Numbered from the stretch's first letter, positions 1-18,798 are shown. The stretch: 64,000 bases of DNA from Salinicola tamaricis (GCF_003006155.1 NZ_CP023559.1:1178001-1242000); one strand, 5' to 3'. Program-made: numbers and translations. The notes: generated by a model not told the origin, from the letters alone.

Positions 1-152
1 TTGCCGAACAGCGCTTCGACGGCCTTCTTGATCTCAGGCTTGGTCGCGTCCTGGGCCACTTTGAACACGTACTGATTGTTCTCGGCGGCGCGCGCGGCCT
101 TCTCGGTCATGTGAGGTCCGAGCAGAACCTTGTATACGCGTTCCTGGTTCAT
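1..152 (-). CDS. rplW: 50S ribosomal protein L23, 5' part only
   Basis: This encodes the N-terminal 50 residues of L23, which binds 23S rRNA at the peptide exit tunnel and docks trigger factor and SRP. The translation starts [20 protein letters not shown] and continues through a typical [13 protein letters not shown] stretch before leaving the window. The ATG (complement of 150-152) overlaps the rplD stop in an ATGA arrangement, which fixes the start and shows translational coupling inside the S10 operon. The gene is cut only by the window edge, and no frameshift is seen in the part present. Confidence 0.95.
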   Translation of the reverse strand, partial: MNQERVYKVLLGPHMTEKAARAAENNQYVFKVAQDATKPEIKKAVEALFG

Positions 153-752
153 CCCAGCTTCTCCTCGAATTTACGCAGAGCGGAGACGGTCATCAGCACC
201 TTGTCGAAGGCGATCAGGCTGACCGGATCGGCGGCCGCAGCATCGACGACATCGACGTTGGGGATGTTGCGCGCGGCCAGGTAGAGCTTCTCGTCGAGTT
301 CTTCGGTGACGATCAGCGCTTTCTCCAGATCCAGCTCCTTGAGCTTGCTGGCCAGCTGCTTGGTCTTCGGCGCGTCGACGGCGACTCGTTGACCAGCACC
401 AGACGCTCCTGACGCACCAGCTCGGACAGGATCGAACGCATCGCCGCACGGTACATCTTGCGGTTGACCTTTGCGTGTAGTCCTGCGGCGGGCAGCGAAG
501 GTCACACCGCCCGCTACGCCACAGCGGCGAGCGGATGGTGCCGGCACGAGCGCGGCCGTACCCTTCTGGCGCCACGGCTTCTTGCCGCCGCACGCACGTC
601 GGAGCGGTTTCTTCTGGGCACGGGTGCCCTGACGGCCCGCCGCCAGATAGGCGGTTGACGACCTGGTGCACCAACGCTTCGTTGAATTCTTTGCCAAAGG
701 TCTCTGCGGACACTTCGACGGTGCCAGCGGCACCTGCGAGATTCAGATTCAT
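149..752 (-). CDS. rplD: 50S ribosomal protein L4 (several apparent frameshifts)
   Basis: L4 is a 23S rRNA-binding protein lining the exit tunnel. In E. coli it also represses its own S10 operon. The N-terminus ([20 protein letters not shown], start at 752) and the C-terminus ([18 protein letters not shown] to FEEKLG, stop at 149) lie in different frames. The conserved middle ([59 protein letters not shown]) is scattered over all three frames between about 360 and 660. At least five one-base indels are needed to restore the roughly 200-residue protein. L4 cannot be lost, so these are almost certainly sequence errors. It lies 14 bp after rplC and overlaps rplW by 4 bp. Confidence 0.9.
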
Positions 753-766
753 CGGTCTCAGTCCCC

Positions 767-1405
767 TCAGCGAGCTTTCACGGCGCTGCGCACGACGACA
801 TCGCAGCCCGGAGCACCAGGCACGGCGCCTTTGATCAACAGCAGATTGCGCTCGGCATCGACACGCACCACTTCCAGGCTCTGGACGGTGACGCGCTCAT
901 TGCCCATCTGGCCGGCCATCTTCTTGCCTTTGAAGACGCGACCCGGGGTCTGGCACTGACCGATGGAACCCGGCGCACGGTGAGACAGCGAGTTACCGTG
1001 GCTGTTGTCCTGGGTACGGAAGTTCCAGCGCTTGACAGCGCCCTGGAAGCCCTTGCCCTTGGAGGTACCGGTCACATCGACTTTCTGACCAGCTTCGAAG
1101 AGGGATACGGTGAAGGAACCGCCCACTTCCGGCGCTTCGTCGCTCTCGGCGAGACGAAACTCCATCAGGGAACGGCCAGCCTCGATCCCCGCCTTGGCGT
1201 ATTGACCAGCAATCGCCTTGGTGAGGTGTTTGGCTTTGCGGGAGCCGGTTGTGACCTGCACCGCACGGTAGCCGTCGGACTCGATGGTCTTGACAGCAGA
1301 GATGCGGTTGGGCTCAACCTCGATCACGGTTACGGGCACGGATGCGCCATCTTCGGTGAAAACACGGGTCATGCCCGCCTTTTTACCGACCAAACCGATA
1401 GTCAT
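767..1405 (-). CDS. rplC: 50S ribosomal protein L3
   Basis: L3 is a primary 23S rRNA-binding protein that reaches the peptidyl transferase centre. The intact 212-residue frame begins [20 protein letters not shown]. It carries the family signature around [17 protein letters not shown] and the extended loop [18 protein letters not shown], whose glutamine is the usual site of PrmB methylation. Length matches bacterial L3 (about 205-213). It is the second gene of the S10 operon, 135 bp after rpsJ and 14 bp before rplD. Confidence 0.97.
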   Translation of the reverse strand: MTIGLVGKKAGMTRVFTEDGASVPVTVIEVEPNRISAVKTIESDGYRAVQVTTGSRKAKHLTKAIAGQYAKAGIEAGRSLMEFRLAESDEAPEVGGSFTVSLFEAGQKVDVTGTSKGKGFQGAVKRWNFRTQDNSHGNSLSHRAPGSIGQCQTPGRVFKGKKMAGQMGNERVTVQSLEVVRVDAERNLLLIKGAVPGAPGCDVVVRSAVKAR

Positions 1406-1540
1406 GTTCAGTCTCCTATAGTGTACGGGGCTATCACCCGCTATGGCTGCCCTTTCCAGAGCATTCCACTAGCACATTGTGTGGCGTCTCACGACGCGGC
1501 GGTCGCTGCGAACTCAGCTCCCGCTAGTGTCTAGTGTTGG

Positions 1541-1852
1541 TTAGTCGAGTTTGATCTGCACGTCCACGCCGGCGGCGAGGTCGAGCTTCATCAGCGCGTC
1601 AACGGTCTTCTCCGTCGGCTCGACGATGTCGAGAACGCGCTTGTGCGTGCGAATCTCATACTGGTCGCGCGCGTCCTTGTTGACGTGCGGCGAGATCAGG
1701 ATGGTGTAACGCTCGCGATTGGTCGGCAGCGGGATCGGACCACGCACCTGAGCGCCAGTGCGCTTGGCAGTGTCCACGATCTCCTGAGCCGACTGATCGA
1801 TCAGGCGATGGTCAAACGCTTTCAGCCGGATGCGAATCTTTTGGTTCTGCAT
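1541..1852 (-). CDS. rpsJ: 30S ribosomal protein S10 (NusE)
   Basis: S10 is a small-subunit protein of the 30S head. As NusE, it also joins NusB at boxA for rRNA antitermination and contacts NusG for transcription-translation coupling. The intact 103-residue frame starts [20 protein letters not shown] and contains the signature [20 protein letters not shown]. Length is exactly the family norm. It is the first gene of the S10 operon, about 65 bp downstream of a perfect-consensus promoter at 1917-1945. The boxA sites it would help recognise are in the rrn operon at 24780 and 26984. Confidence 0.97.
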   Translation of the reverse strand: MQNQKIRIRLKAFDHRLIDQSAQEIVDTAKRTGAQVRGPIPLPTNRERYTILISPHVNKDARDQYEIRTHKRVLDIVEPTEKTVDALMKLDLAAGVDVQIKLD

Positions 1853-1916
1853 TGACGTTCTGCTCCAATGGATACTGACGGCGCGAGCCGTCGACCCACG
1901 CGTTCAAAGGACGCGC

Positions 1917-1945
1917 ATTATAGGGGAGGCCAATTTGGGTGTCAA
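1917..1945 (-). promoter_or_regulatory. sigma-70 promoter of the S10 operon
   Basis: On the minus strand TTGACA (1940-1945) and TATAAT (1917-1922) are separated by 17 bp, a perfect match to the consensus. It lies just upstream of rpsJ and just downstream of the tuf terminator, so the str and S10 operons are separate transcription units here. Confidence 0.85.
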
Positions 1946-1969
1946 ACACGCCCCTCCCGACAGCGACAG

Positions 1970-1998
1970 AAAAAGGGGCGCCGGAGCGCCCCTTTTCT
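1970..1998 (-). terminator. intrinsic terminator of the str operon (after tuf)
   Basis: On the minus strand a GC stem (GGGGCGC paired with GCGCCCC) is flanked by A and T runs and ends in TTTTT. It lies 17-45 bp after the tuf stop codon. The symmetric A/T flanks mean it could work in both directions. Confidence 0.8.
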
Positions 1999-2014
1999 AT
2001 CCGATCAGCGAGAC

Positions 2015-3210
2015 TTACTCGATGATCTTGGCGACCACGCCGGCGCCGACGGTACGACCGCCTTCGCGGATGGCGAAGCGCAGGCCGTCTTCCATGGCGA
2101 TCGGAGCGATCAGGGTCACGACCATCTGGACGTTGTCGCCCGGCATGACCATCTCAACACCTTCCGGCAGTTCACAGGTACCGGTCACGTCAGTGGTACG
2201 GAAGTAGAACTGCGGACGGTAGCCCTTGAAGAACGGGGTGTGACGACCACCTTCTTCTTTGGACAGCACGTAGACTTCGGCTTCGAACTTGGTGTGCGGG
2301 GGGTGATGGTGCCCGGCTTGGCCAGGACCTGACCACGCTCGACGTCGTCACGCTTGGTACCACGCAGCAGCGCACCGATGTTCTCGCCAGCACGACCTTC
2401 GTCGAGCAGCTTGCGGAACATTTCGACACCGGTAACGGTGGTCTTGGTGGTGTCGTGGATACCGACGATTTCGACTTCTTCGCCGGACTTGACCAGACCA
2501 CGCTCGACACGACCGGTCACGACGGTGCCGCGGCCGGAGATCGAGAAGACGTCTTCGATCGGCATCAGGAACGGCTGGTCGATGGCACGCTCCGGCTCCG
2601 GGATGTAGTCGTCGAGCGACTTGATCAGGTTGGCAACGGCGGTGGTACCCATGCCGTTGTCATCCTTGCCTTCCAGCGCCATCAGCGCGGAGCCGATGAT
2701 GATCGGGGTGTCGTCGCCCGGGAAGTCGTACTCGTTGAGGAGTTCACGCACTTCCATCTCGACCAGCTCGAGCAGCTCTTCGTCGTCGACCATGTCGGCC
2801 TTGTTCAGGAACACGACGATGTACGGAACGCCGACCTGACGCGACAGCAGGATGTGCTCGCGGGTCTGCGGCATCGGGCCGTCAGCAGCGGAACAGACCA
2901 GGATAGCGCCGTCCATCTGGGCAGCACCGGTGATCATGTTCTTGACGTAGTCAGCGTGTCCCGGGCAGTCGACGTGCGCGTAGTGACGCACTTCGGACTG
3001 GTACTCGACGTGAGCGGTCGCGATGGTGATACCGCGCTCGCGCTCTTCCGGTGCGTTGTCGATGGTGTCGAACTGACGCCATTCGCCGCCGAAGACTTCA
3101 GCGGAAACACGGGTCAGAGCCGCCGTCAGAGTCGTCTTGCCGTGGTCGACGTGACCGATGGTGCCGACGTTGACGTGCGGTTTGGAGCGTTCAAATTTTT
3201 CCTTAGCCAC
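2015..3210 (-). CDS. tuf: elongation factor Tu (one apparent frameshift)
   Basis: EF-Tu is the GTPase that delivers aminoacyl-tRNA to the ribosome. The first frame (start 3210, [20 protein letters not shown]) carries G1 GHVDHGKT, G3 DCPGHAD and G4 NKAD. The remainder, [20 protein letters not shown] to [11 protein letters not shown], lies in the next frame. The break is in a run of six G at 2298-2303, where one extra base turns PHTKFEAE out of frame, a typical homopolymer error. The restored protein is about 397-398 residues, normal for EF-Tu. It follows fusA by 29 bp as the last gene of the str operon. It is the only tuf copy in the window; the usual tufB site between tRNA-Thr and tRNA-Trp is empty. 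Confidence 0.95.
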
Positions 3211-3239
3211 TGCTATAACCTCTTTACGTTAGCTAACGG

Positions 3240-5363
3240 TTAACCGTTCTGATTGATGACGGCATCAACGACGCTGGAGGGCGCCTCTTCGTAATTCGCA
3301 AACTCCATGGTGTAGCTTGCGCGTCCCTGGGTCTGAGAACGCAGATCGGTCGCGTAACCGAACATCTCAGCCAACGGAACCGTGGCGCGAATGACTTTGC
3401 CGGAGGAGGAGTCATCCATGCCCTGGACAAGGCCACGGCGGCGGTTAAGGTCGCCCATGACGTCACCCATGAAGTCCTCCGGGGTCACGACCTCGACCTT
3501 CATCACCGGCTCGAGCAGCACGGCCTTAGCCTTGCGAGCACCTTCCTTGATCGCCATGGATGAGGCGACCTTGAACGCGGTCTCGTTAGAGTCCACGTCG
3601 TGGTAGGAGCCGTCGAACAGCGTCACCTTGACGTCGATCATCGGGTAGCCCGCGATGACACCGTTCTTGAGCTGCTCGTAGGCCCCTTTCTCGACGGCCG
3701 GCACGTACTCTTTGGGTACGACACCGCCGACGATCTCGGACGCGAACTTGAAGTGGACTTCTTCTTCGTCCTCGCCCTTGTCAGCGTCGGTCAGCGGCTC
3801 GATGCGCAGCCAAACGTGACCGTACTGACCGCGACCACCCGACTGCCGCACGAACTTGCCTTCCTGCTCGACCGACTGACGAATGGTCTCGCGGTAAGCG
3901 ACCTGCGGCTTGCCGATGTTGGCCTCGACCTTGAACTCGCGACGCATGCGGTCAACGATGATGTCGAGGTGCAGCTCGCCCATCCCGGAGATGATGGTCT
4001 GGCCGGTCTCTTCGTCAGTCTGCACGCGGAAGGAGGGATCCTCCTGCGCCAGCTTGCCGAGGGCGACGCCCATCTTCTCCTGGTCGGCCTTGGACTTCGG
4101 TTCCACGGCGACCGAGATGACCGGCTCCGGGAACTCCATGCGCTCGAGGATGATCTTGGCATCCAGGTCGCACAGGGTGTCACCGGTGGTCACGTCCTTG
4201 AGGCCGATACAGGCGGCGATGTCGCCGGCGTAGACCTCTTTGATCTCTTCGCGCGAGTTGGCGTGCATCTGAACGATACGGCCGACACGCTCTTTCTTCG
4301 ACTTGACCGAGTTGAAGACGCTGTCGCCCGACTTCAGAACGCCCGAGTAGACGCGCATGAAGGTCAGGGTGCCGACGAACGGGTCGGTGGCGATCTTGAA
4401 CGCCAGCGCCGCGAACGGGGCGTTGTCGTCGGCCTCACGCGTGGCGACGGTGCCGTCCTTGTCGTCGAGCTCACCTTCGATCGCCTTGACCTCGGTCGGC
4501 GACGGCAGGTATTCGATGACGCCGTCGAGCACGGCCTGAACGCCCTTGTTCTTGAACGCGGAGCCACAGGTCACGAGGACGATCTCGTTGGAGAGCGTGC
4601 GCGCGCGCAGACCAGCCTTGATCTCTTCGATGGACAGATCACCCTCTTCGAGGTACTTGTCCATCAGCTCTTCGTTGGCTTCTGCGGCGGCTTCGACCAT
4701 CTGCTCACGGTAGGTCTCGGCGGTCTCCTGCAGATCGGCCGGGATGTCGACCAACTCGTAGTTCATGCCGAAGTTGTCTTCGTCCCACAGGATCGCCTTC
4801 ATCTGCAGCAGATCGATGACGCCCTTGAACTCTTCCTCGGCACCCCAGTTGATCTGGATCGGCACGACGTTGGCGCCCAGACGATTCTTGAGCTGATCGA
4901 CGACCATGAAGAAGTCGGCGCCGGCGCGGTCCATCTTGTTGACGAACACCATGCGCGGCACTTCGTACTTGTTGGCCTGGCGCCAGACGGTCTCGGTCTG
5001 CGGCTGCACGCCGGAGGAGCCGCACAGCACGACGACCGCGCCATCGAGAACACGCAGGGAACGCTCGACTTCGATGGTGAAGTCAACGTGTCCCGGGGTG
5101 TCGATGATGTTGATGCGGTGCTCGTCGAACTGCTTGTTCATCCCCTGCCAGAAGCAGGTGGTCGCAGCGGAGGTGATCGTGATGCCACGCTCCTGCTCCT
5201 GCTCCATCCAGTCCATGACGGCGGCGCCCTCATGAACCTCACCCACCTTGTGGGACAGACCGGTGTAGAACAGGACACGCTCGGTAGTGGTGGTCTTGCC
5301 GGCGTCGACGTGGGCAACGATACCGATATTGCGATAACGCTTGAGTGGTGTCTTGCGTGCCAC
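3240..5363 (-). CDS. fusA: elongation factor G
   Basis: EF-G is the translocase GTPase of protein synthesis and acts with RRF in ribosome recycling. The intact 707-residue frame starts [20 protein letters not shown]. It shows G1 AHVDAGKT, G3 DTPGHVD and G4 NKMD, then domain II and the C-terminal domains with [15 protein letters not shown] and [20 protein letters not shown]. Length is typical. It lies between rpsG (18 bp upstream) and tuf (29 bp downstream) in the str operon. Confidence 0.98.
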   Translation of the reverse strand: MARKTPLKRYRNIGIVAHVDAGKTTTTERVLFYTGLSHKVGEVHEGAAVMDWMEQEQERGITITSAATTCFWQGMNKQFDEHRINIIDTPGHVDFTIEVERSLRVLDGAVVVLCGSSGVQPQTETVWRQANKYEVPRMVFVNKMDRAGADFFMVVDQLKNRLGANVVPIQINWGAEEEFKGVIDLLQMKAILWDEDNFGMNYELVDIPADLQETAETYREQMVEAAAEANEELMDKYLEEGDLSIEEIKAGLRARTLSNEIVLVTCGSAFKNKGVQAVLDGVIEYLPSPTEVKAIEGELDDKDGTVATREADDNAPFAALAFKIATDPFVGTLTFMRVYSGVLKSGDSVFNSVKSKKERVGRIVQMHANSREEIKEVYAGDIAACIGLKDVTTGDTLCDLDAKIILERMEFPEPVISVAVEPKSKADQEKMGVALGKLAQEDPSFRVQTDEETGQTIISGMGELHLDIIVDRMRREFKVEANIGKPQVAYRETIRQSVEQEGKFVRQSGGRGQYGHVWLRIEPLTDADKGEDEEEVHFKFASEIVGGVVPKEYVPAVEKGAYEQLKNGVIAGYPMIDVKVTLFDGSYHDVDSNETAFKVASSMAIKEGARKAKAVLLEPVMKVEVVTPEDFMGDVMGDLNRRRGLVQGMDDSSSGKVIRATVPLAEMFGYATDLRSQTQGRASYTMEFANYEEAPSSVVDAVINQNG

Positions 5364-5381
5364 GATGGAAGTCCCCGTTGG

Positions 5382-5852
5382 TTAGAAGCGGTAGTGAGAG
5401 AAGGCCTTGTTGGCATCTGCCATGCGATGCACGTCTTCACGCTTCTTCACGGCAGCGCCCTTGCCTTCGGCGGCGTCGAGCATTTCGCCGGCAAGACGTT
5501 GAACCATGGTCTTCTCGCCGCGGTTGCGTGCGGCGTCCACCAGCCAGCGCATGGCCAGCGCCTGACGACGGGACGGACGCACTTCGACGGGCACCTGGTA
5601 GGTGGCACCGCCGACACGACGGGATTTGACCTCGACCATGGGCTGGATCGCTTCCAGCGCCTTGTCGAAGATGTCCAGCGGCGCTTCTTTACCACGCTCG
5701 GCAACCCTGTCCAGCGCACCGTAAACGATACGCTCAGCTACGGACTTCTTGCCGCTGATCATCAGATGGTTCATGAACTTGGCCAGGCGCTCACTTCCGA
5801 ACTTGGGATCGGGAAGGATCTCGCGCTTAGCGGCAACTCTTCTTCTAGGCAT
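5382..5852 (-). CDS. rpsG: 30S ribosomal protein S7
   Basis: S7 nucleates assembly of the 30S head and contacts the E-site tRNA. In E. coli it is the autogenous repressor of the str operon. The 156-residue frame [20 protein letters not shown] to AFSHYRF is intact and of normal length, with the conserved [20 protein letters not shown] stretch. It lies between rpsL (119 bp upstream) and fusA (18 bp downstream). The rpsL-rpsG gap is where S7 binds mRNA in E. coli; I did not verify such a structure here. Confidence 0.97.
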   Translation of the reverse strand: MPRRRVAAKREILPDPKFGSERLAKFMNHLMISGKKSVAERIVYGALDRVAERGKEAPLDIFDKALEAIQPMVEVKSRRVGGATYQVPVEVRPSRRQALAMRWLVDAARNRGEKTMVQRLAGEMLDAAEGKGAAVKKREDVHRMADANKAFSHYRF

Positions 5853-5971
5853 GATAAGCCCTCAATTGAAGGGTCGTTCAGGTAAACCCGGCACGCTGAG
5901 GCGCTGTCGTAGCGACTCCGGCCGACCTTACTCTTATCTGACCGATAAAAATGTTGGGAGACGTCCGGGCA

Positions 5972-6346
5972 TCAGGCCTTGGGACGCTTGGTGCCGTACT
6001 TGGAACGGCCCTGCTTACGGTTCTGGACACCGGAGGTGTCAAGGGCGCCGCGCACGGTGTGATAACGCACACCCGGCAAGTCCTTGACGCGGCCGCCACG
6101 AATCAGGACCACGGAGTGCTCCTGAAGATTGTGGCCTTCACCGCCGATATAGGAACTGACTTCGAAACCGTTGGTCAGGCGCACGCGGCACACCTTACGC
6201 AGGGCCGAGTTCGGCTTCTTAGGCGTGGTGGTGTAGACGCGGGTGCAGACCCCACGGCGTTGCGGGCAGGCCTGCAGCGCCGGCACGTCGCTAGTCTCGA
6301 CGGGGCGCTTGCGCGGCTTGCGCACGAGCTGGTTGATCGTTGCCAT
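5972..6346 (-). CDS. rpsL: 30S ribosomal protein S12
   Basis: S12 lies at the decoding centre and controls accuracy. The intact 124-residue frame starts [20 protein letters not shown]. It contains [13 protein letters not shown] and [16 protein letters not shown], both with the wild-type lysines whose substitution gives streptomycin resistance elsewhere, so a streptomycin-sensitive form is expected. It is the first gene of the str operon, about 65 bp after the promoter at 6425-6454. Confidence 0.97.
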   Translation of the reverse strand: MATINQLVRKPRKRPVETSDVPALQACPQRRGVCTRVYTTTPKKPNSALRKVCRVRLTNGFEVSSYIGGEGHNLQEHSVVLIRGGRVKDLPGVRYHTVRGALDTSGVQNRKQGRSKYGTKRPKA

Positions 6347-6424
6347 AGTGTTTTAGCTGACTCCAATGGGTTGCCTTGCCTTATGCGCGCAACGGTTGTA
6401 CCGCCCCACACATAAAGGCTGCGC

Positions 6425-6454
6425 ATTCTAATCAGTTGTCGCGAGAGCCGTCAA
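6425..6454 (-). promoter_or_regulatory. sigma-70 promoter of the str operon
   Basis: On the minus strand TTGACG (6449-6454) and TAGAAT (6425-6430) are spaced by 18 bp, about 80 bp upstream of the rpsL start. The -35 box touches the hairpin that follows rpoC. Confidence 0.75.
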
Positions 6455-6458
6455 GGCC

Positions 6459-6480
6459 GCCCGCCCCGTACGGGGCGGGC
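6459..6480 (-). terminator. GC hairpin just after rpoC
   Basis: A perfect inverted repeat, GCCCGCCCCGT and its complement, starts about 15 bp after the rpoC stop. It has no T-run on the minus strand, so it may be an mRNA 3'-end stabiliser or a Rho-assisted terminator rather than a classic intrinsic terminator. Confidence 0.4.
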
Positions 6481-6494
6481 GACAGGCTGACGAC

Positions 6495-10720
<4,226 letters not shown>

Positions 10721-10810
10721 GGGATCGCTCCGTTGCGGAGTTGTCATGAGCGGGGCCGCGACTCTCTCGCCGGCCCCGCAACCCGTCGCTATCGATCGAC
10801 TGTGCCGGTC

Positions 10811-14887
<4,077 letters not shown>

Positions 14888-15076
14888 CTGTATTCCCCAG
14901 CTTGTTCACCATGGGTGACCGGTGCGTGGTCGGCGCTCCCCAACGGGAATGACCCCGTTAGGCGCTGACGGCAAGCTGCCCGGAGGGAGCTCGCCGTCGG
15001 AATTCGTCTAGTGGCTTTAACCCTGATTCGGGGGGATCCCAAGCCAGGTGGTCTAACGCCAGGCTAGCAACAACAG

Positions 15077-15101
15077 AAAAAGGCCGGCAGCGGGGAGGCC
15101 C
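15077..15101 (-). terminator. possible attenuator between rplL and rpoB
   Basis: In the 262-bp rplL-rpoB spacer, the minus strand reads a short GC stem (GGCC with GGCC, 11-nt loop) followed by TTTTT. Many gammaproteobacteria attenuate transcription here to lower rpoBC relative to rplJL. The stem is short, so the call is tentative. The rest of the spacer shows no gene. Confidence 0.35.
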
Positions 15102-15149
15102 GCCACCAGCCGTGGCGCTTACGCAGCGCGTGGAGCCGTGAACACAGAG

Positions 15150-15522
15150 TTACTTGAGCTCCACGGAGGCGCCAGCTTCTTCCAGCTTCTTCTGGCTTCT
15201 TCGGCGTCGTCCTTGGACAGGCCTTCTTTCAGGGTAGCCGGAGCACCGTCGACGGCGCCTTTGGCTTCCTTCAGACCCAGACCGGTGATTTCGCGCACGA
15301 CCTTGATGACGTTGACTTTCTTGTCACCGGCAGCGGTCAGAACCAGCGCGAACTCGGTCTGCTCTTCTTCAGCAGCGCGGCATCACCGCCACCGGGGCCA
15401 GCCACGACGGCTGCAGCGGCAGACACGCCGAACTTCTCTTCCATTGCAGAGACCAGTTCCGCAACTTCCATCACGGACATTTCAGCAACGGCGTTGATGA
15501 TGTCTTCTTGAGTCAGTGCCAT
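15150..15522 (-). CDS. rplL: 50S ribosomal protein L7/L12 (two apparent frameshifts)
   Basis: L7/L12 is the multi-copy stalk protein that recruits translational GTPases. It starts [20 protein letters not shown] at 15522 and ends in VELK at 15150. Two one-base deletions, near 15365 (before AEEEQTEF) and near 15195 (before KKKLEEAG), move the conserved C-terminal domain ([35 protein letters not shown]) between frames. Adding two bases gives 124 residues, the normal length. It lies about 100 bp after rplJ. The indels fall in repetitive GAA-rich stretches and are read as sequence errors. Confidence 0.94.
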
Positions 15523-15622
15523 GTTACCTATTCCTAACTTTGCGGAGGCGGCGGCCATGTGGCCTGCCCACTCGATGAGATTCAGTTCAACCTGGCGCAG
15601 GCGAGTCGGGAGAAGTGTCGGC

Positions 15623-16126
15623 TCAGGCCGCCTCTTCTTCCTTCTTGTCGCGCAGGGCTGCGAGGGTACGAACCAGCTTGCCGGCAGAAGCTTCCTTCAT
15701 AACGGACATCAGCTTGGCCAGTGCTTCCTCGTAAGTCGGCAGCGTTGCCAGACGGTCGATATCGGCCGCCGGGATCATCTCGCCTTCGTAGGCCAGCGCT
15801 TTGACTTCGAACTCCTTCTGCGTCTTGCCGAACTCCTTGAACAGCCGCGCGGCAGCGCCGGGGTGCTCGTAGGAGAAGGCCAGAAGCGTCGGACCTGCGA
15901 AAGTCTCGTTCAGGCACTCCCAGGAAGTGCCTGCCAAAGCGCGGCGTGCCAGCGTGTTGCGGACAACACGAATCTGGACGCCATTCTCGCGAGCCTGTTT
16001 GCGCAGATCGGTCATTGCGCTAACGGTCACACCGCGAGAGTCGGCAACTACGACGGAAAGAGCGTCCTTAGCGGCTTCACTGACCTCGGCAACAATCGCT
16101 TTCTTGCCTTCGAGTGCTAGTGGCAC
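15623..16126 (-). CDS. rplJ: 50S ribosomal protein L10
   Basis: L10 forms the base of the ribosomal stalk and, bound to L7/L12, represses the rplJL mRNA leader. I place the start at the GTG at 16126 ([20 protein letters not shown]). An AAGGAG Shine-Dalgarno lies 8-13 bp upstream, and the longer upstream reading has no homologous residues. The resulting 167 residues are typical. [20 protein letters not shown] and [10 protein letters not shown] are family hallmarks. The C-terminal helix for L7/L12 dimers is present, ending RDKKEEEAA. Confidence 0.95.
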   Translation of the reverse strand: MPLALEGKKAIVAEVSEAAKDALSVVVADSRGVTVSAMTDLRKQARENGVQIRVVRNTLARRALAGTSWECLNETFAGPTLLAFSYEHPGAAARLFKEFGKTQKEFEVKALAYEGEMIPAADIDRLATLPTYEEALAKLMSVMKEASAGKLVRTLAALRDKKEEEAA

Positions 16127-16380
16127 AGTGGTTACTCCTTCGTGCCGGGGCGACGATGTCGCGACCCGGTGGTTACCATCTCTTCCGCTTCGACTGCGGC
16201 GGAAGTCTTGGATGATGGCTGCACACCTGATTCGGCGAGCCACACCATCTGCGCAGGTTTCCTCCGGCCATGCCGGGTACGGACATTAAGTCGGCCGATG
16301 GCCGACACCTGCGGTCTTTGACGGTGCCCCGCCCCTTTCCGCCTCTCGCGAGACGGCGCACGGGGACCGCAAAGTTACTG
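16127..16380 (-). promoter_or_regulatory. rplJ leader (L10-L7/L12 autoregulatory region)
   Basis: This is a 266-bp untranslated spacer between rplA and rplJ. On the minus strand it contains GAAACCTGCGCAGATGGTG, resembling the core of the L10 leader motif, followed by a long stem (CTTCCGCC with GGCGGAAG-like pairing) and the rplJ ribosome site. Position and content match the L10-binding leader known in Proteobacteria. The fold was judged by eye only. Confidence 0.55.
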
Positions 16381-16392
16381 CTCGGTGATCGA

Positions 16393-17085
16393 TCACACGT
16401 AAGCGCTGTGATCGACGGTCAGACCCGGCCCCATGGTGCTGGAGAGGGTCAGCTTCTTGAAGTAGATACCCTTGGAGGTGCTCGGCTTCAGACGCTTGAG
16501 GTCGTTGACCAGCGCTTCCAGGTTGCCCTTGAGCGCGTCGGCGGAGAAGTCGACCTTCCCGATAGAGGCATGGATGATGCCGTTCTTGTCGGTACGGAAG
16601 CGCACCTGGCCCGCCTTGGCGTTCTTGACCGCAGTGGCGACGTCCGGCGTCACGGTGCCGACCTTGGGGTTCGGCATCAGGCCACGCGGGCCGAGGATCT
16701 GGCCCAGCTGGCCGACCACGCGCATGGCGTCGGGAGCGGCGATGACGACGTCGAAGTTCAGGTTGCCCTTCTTCACGTCGTCGGCCAGGTCGTCCATGCC
16801 GACGATATCGGCACCGGCTTCCTTGGCGGCGTCGGCGGCGTTGCCCTGGGCGAACACGGCGACGCGCACGTCACGACCGGTGCCGTTGGGCAGCACGGTA
16901 GCGCCACGCACGACCTGGTCGGATTTACGCGGATCGACGCCCAGATTGATGGCGACTTCCACCGCTTCCTTGAACTTGACGGTCGACAGATCGGACAGCA
17001 GGGAGACGGCTTCCTCGAGGGAGTAGACCTTACCCGGCTCGACCTTCTCGCGAATCATCTGCGCGCGCTTGGAAAGCTTTGCCAT
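16393..17085 (-). CDS. rplA: 50S ribosomal protein L1
   Basis: L1 forms the mobile stalk near the E site and represses the L11 operon by binding its own mRNA. The start is [20 protein letters not shown] at 17085, only 2 bp after the rplK stop at 17088; the longer upstream reading is part of rplK. The protein has 230 residues, typical of L1, with the signature [20 protein letters not shown] and the C-terminal TMGPGLTVD. The frame is intact. Confidence 0.97.
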   Translation of the reverse strand: MAKLSKRAQMIREKVEPGKVYSLEEAVSLLSDLSTVKFKEAVEVAINLGVDPRKSDQVVRGATVLPNGTGRDVRVAVFAQGNAADAAKEAGADIVGMDDLADDVKKGNLNFDVVIAAPDAMRVVGQLGQILGPRGLMPNPKVGTVTPDVATAVKNAKAGQVRFRTDKNGIIHASIGKVDFSADALKGNLEALVNDLKRLKPSTSKGIYFKKLTLSSTMGPGLTVDHSAYV

Positions 17086-17087
17086 GA

Positions 17088-17518
17088 TCAGAGGCCCCCA
17101 CGTTGAGGCCCATGCTACGGGCGCTGCCAGCAATGGTACGAACGGCGGCGTCGAGATCGGCAGCCGTCAGATCCGGCTCCTTGGTCTTGGCGATCTCTTC
17201 GAGCTGCTCGCGGGTCACGGTGCCGACCTTGGTCTTGTTCGGCACGCCAGAACCGGATTTGATGCCTGCGGCTTTTTTCAGCAGCACGGCAGCCGGCGGC
17301 GTCTTGGTGACGAAGGTGAAGCTACGATCGGAGTAGACCGTGATCACGACCGGCGTCGGCAGGCCCGGCTCGACATCTTGGGTCGCCGCGTTGAACGCCT
17401 TGCAGAACTCCATGATGTTGACACCGTGCTGCCCCAGTGCGGGGCCGACGGGCGGACTCGGGTTGGCCTTGCCAGCTGCGACCTGCAGCTTGATATAGGC
17501 CTGGACTTTCTTAGCCAT
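17088..17518 (-). CDS. rplK: 50S ribosomal protein L11 (frameshift at the last codons)
   Basis: L11 binds the GTPase-associated centre of 23S rRNA and is needed for RelA activation. The frame [20 protein letters not shown] through SARSMGLNV is intact. One base is then missing near 17100, so the raw reading runs on into rplA. Restoring it gives an ending in VEGL and TGA at 17088-17090, 143 residues in all, the standard size. The proline-rich [14 protein letters not shown] segment is present. It is the first gene of the rplKA pair, 123 bp after nusG. Confidence 0.95.
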
Positions 17519-17641
17519 GTGGAACTCCTGTTGGGTATTAGCGCCTTGCGGCTCCCCGGTTTGGCCGGCGCATCACCGGCAACGACAACGCGACGCTTGA
17601 ATAGCGCCGCGATGAAAAAACGTGTCGACCCAGCCTTCGGC

Positions 17642-18174
17642 TCAGTCCTTGACCACCTGTACGAATTCGAGCTCGACCGGCGTGGAGCGGCCGAAGATCA
17701 GCACGCTGACCTGCAACCGGCTCTTCTCGTAGTTGACCTCTTCGACCACGCCGTTGAAGTCGGCGAAGGGGCCATCGACCACACGCACGGTCTCGCCCGG
17801 CTCGAACAGTGTCTTGGGGCGCGGCTTGTCGGTACCGTCCTGGACCCGACGCAGGATCGCCTCGGCTTCCTTCGGTGTGATCGGCGCCGGCTTCTCAGGC
17901 GTACCGCCGATAAGCCCATGACGCGCGGCGTCTCGTTGACCAGATGCCAGGTCTGCTCGTTCATCTCCATCTCGACCAGCACGTAGCCGGGATAGAACTT
18001 GCGCTCGCTCTTGCGGCGCTTGCCGTCGCGCATCTCGACGACCTCTTCGGTCGGCACCAGGATCTCGCCGAACTGATCCTCGACCTCATACAACTTCACG
18101 CGCTCGATGAGCGAGCGCATGACCTGCTTCTCGAACCCGGAATAAGCGTGAACGACGTACCAACGCTTGGACAT
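17642..18174 (-). CDS. nusG: transcription antitermination/termination factor NusG (one apparent frameshift)
   Basis: NusG binds the RNA polymerase clamp and links it to Rho or ribosomal S10. The N-terminal NGN domain ([40 protein letters not shown]) is in the first frame. A missing base near 17913 shifts the rest. The linker and KOW domain read [20 protein letters not shown], then [36 protein letters not shown] and VQVVKD. The repaired length is 177 residues, as in relatives. It lies 8 bp after secE. Confidence 0.95.
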
Positions 18175-18182
18175 GAAAACTC

Positions 18183-18551
18183 CTAGCCAATGATTCCGGA
18201 CATCGCCCAGCCGAGGACGGTATCGATGAGCCACAGCAGCAGACCAACCACGAGCACTGCAGCGAGGACGATCAGGGTCGTCTGCACGGTTTCCTGACGG
18301 GTCGGCCAGACCACGCGCTGAATTTCGCGCTTGGAGCCCTTGGCCAGATCCATCAGCGCCTGCCCCTTGGCAGTGGTGAGCCCCACGGCAGCGGCGGCAC
18401 CACACAAGACGACGACGCCCAGGACACGATAGAGCAGCGCTTGATCAGCGAACCAGGCATTGCCACCCACCGCGATGGCAAGCAGCAGCACGACAACGGC
18501 CCACTTGAGCGTGTCGTAGCGGGAGACCTGCACCTCGGCGTTGTGCTTCAT
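18183..18551 (-). CDS. secE: preprotein translocase subunit SecE
   Basis: SecE clamps SecY in the inner-membrane SecYEG channel. The 122-residue protein has three predicted membrane segments (about 16-35, 40-60 and 90-115), the three-segment gammaproteobacterial form. The conserved amphipathic helix reads [19 protein letters not shown]. It lies 72 bp after tRNA-Trp and 8 bp before nusG, so tRNA-Trp-secE-nusG is likely one transcript from the promoter at 18743-18772. Confidence 0.96.
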   Translation of the reverse strand: MKHNAEVQVSRYDTLKWAVVVLLLAIAVGGNAWFADQALLYRVLGVVVLCGAAAAVGLTTAKGQALMDLAKGSKREIQRVVWPTRQETVQTTLIVLAAVLVVGLLLWLIDTVLGWAMSGIIG

Positions 18552-18623
18552 GAAAACTCCTCAACTCAAGGCGCGATAACCGAACATGACAAGGTATCAA
18601 ATATGAGCCAGCCTGGGGAAGAC

Positions 18624-18699
<76 letters not shown>

Positions 18700-18742
18700 G
18701 TATCAAAACATCCGAGAAGCACCCGGAAATTTGGAGGGCGCT

Positions 18743-18772
18743 ATGATAGCGAAAAGAGGAGGGCAAAAGCAA
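18743..18772 (-). promoter_or_regulatory. sigma-70-like promoter for tRNA-Trp/secE/nusG
   Basis: On the minus strand TTGCTT (18767-18772) and TATCAT (18743-18748) are spaced by 18 bp, about 45 bp upstream of mature tRNA-Trp and just after the terminator of the tRNA-Thr transcript. Confidence 0.6.
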
Positions 18773-18798
18773 CCCTTGGGATCTTTTTCTCTCGCCAC

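Noticed and set aside
2185..2310. Programmed frameshift in tuf, or in rpoC, nusG and rplL.
   Set aside because: These families have no known programmed frameshift, and the sites are plain homopolymers or lack slippery-site and stimulator structure.
3600..5885. A 761-codon open frame antisense to fusA and rpsG.
   Set aside because: Its protein is low-complexity Asp/Val/Leu/His-rich, as produced by the complement of a high-GC gene; fusA on the other strand is fully conserved.
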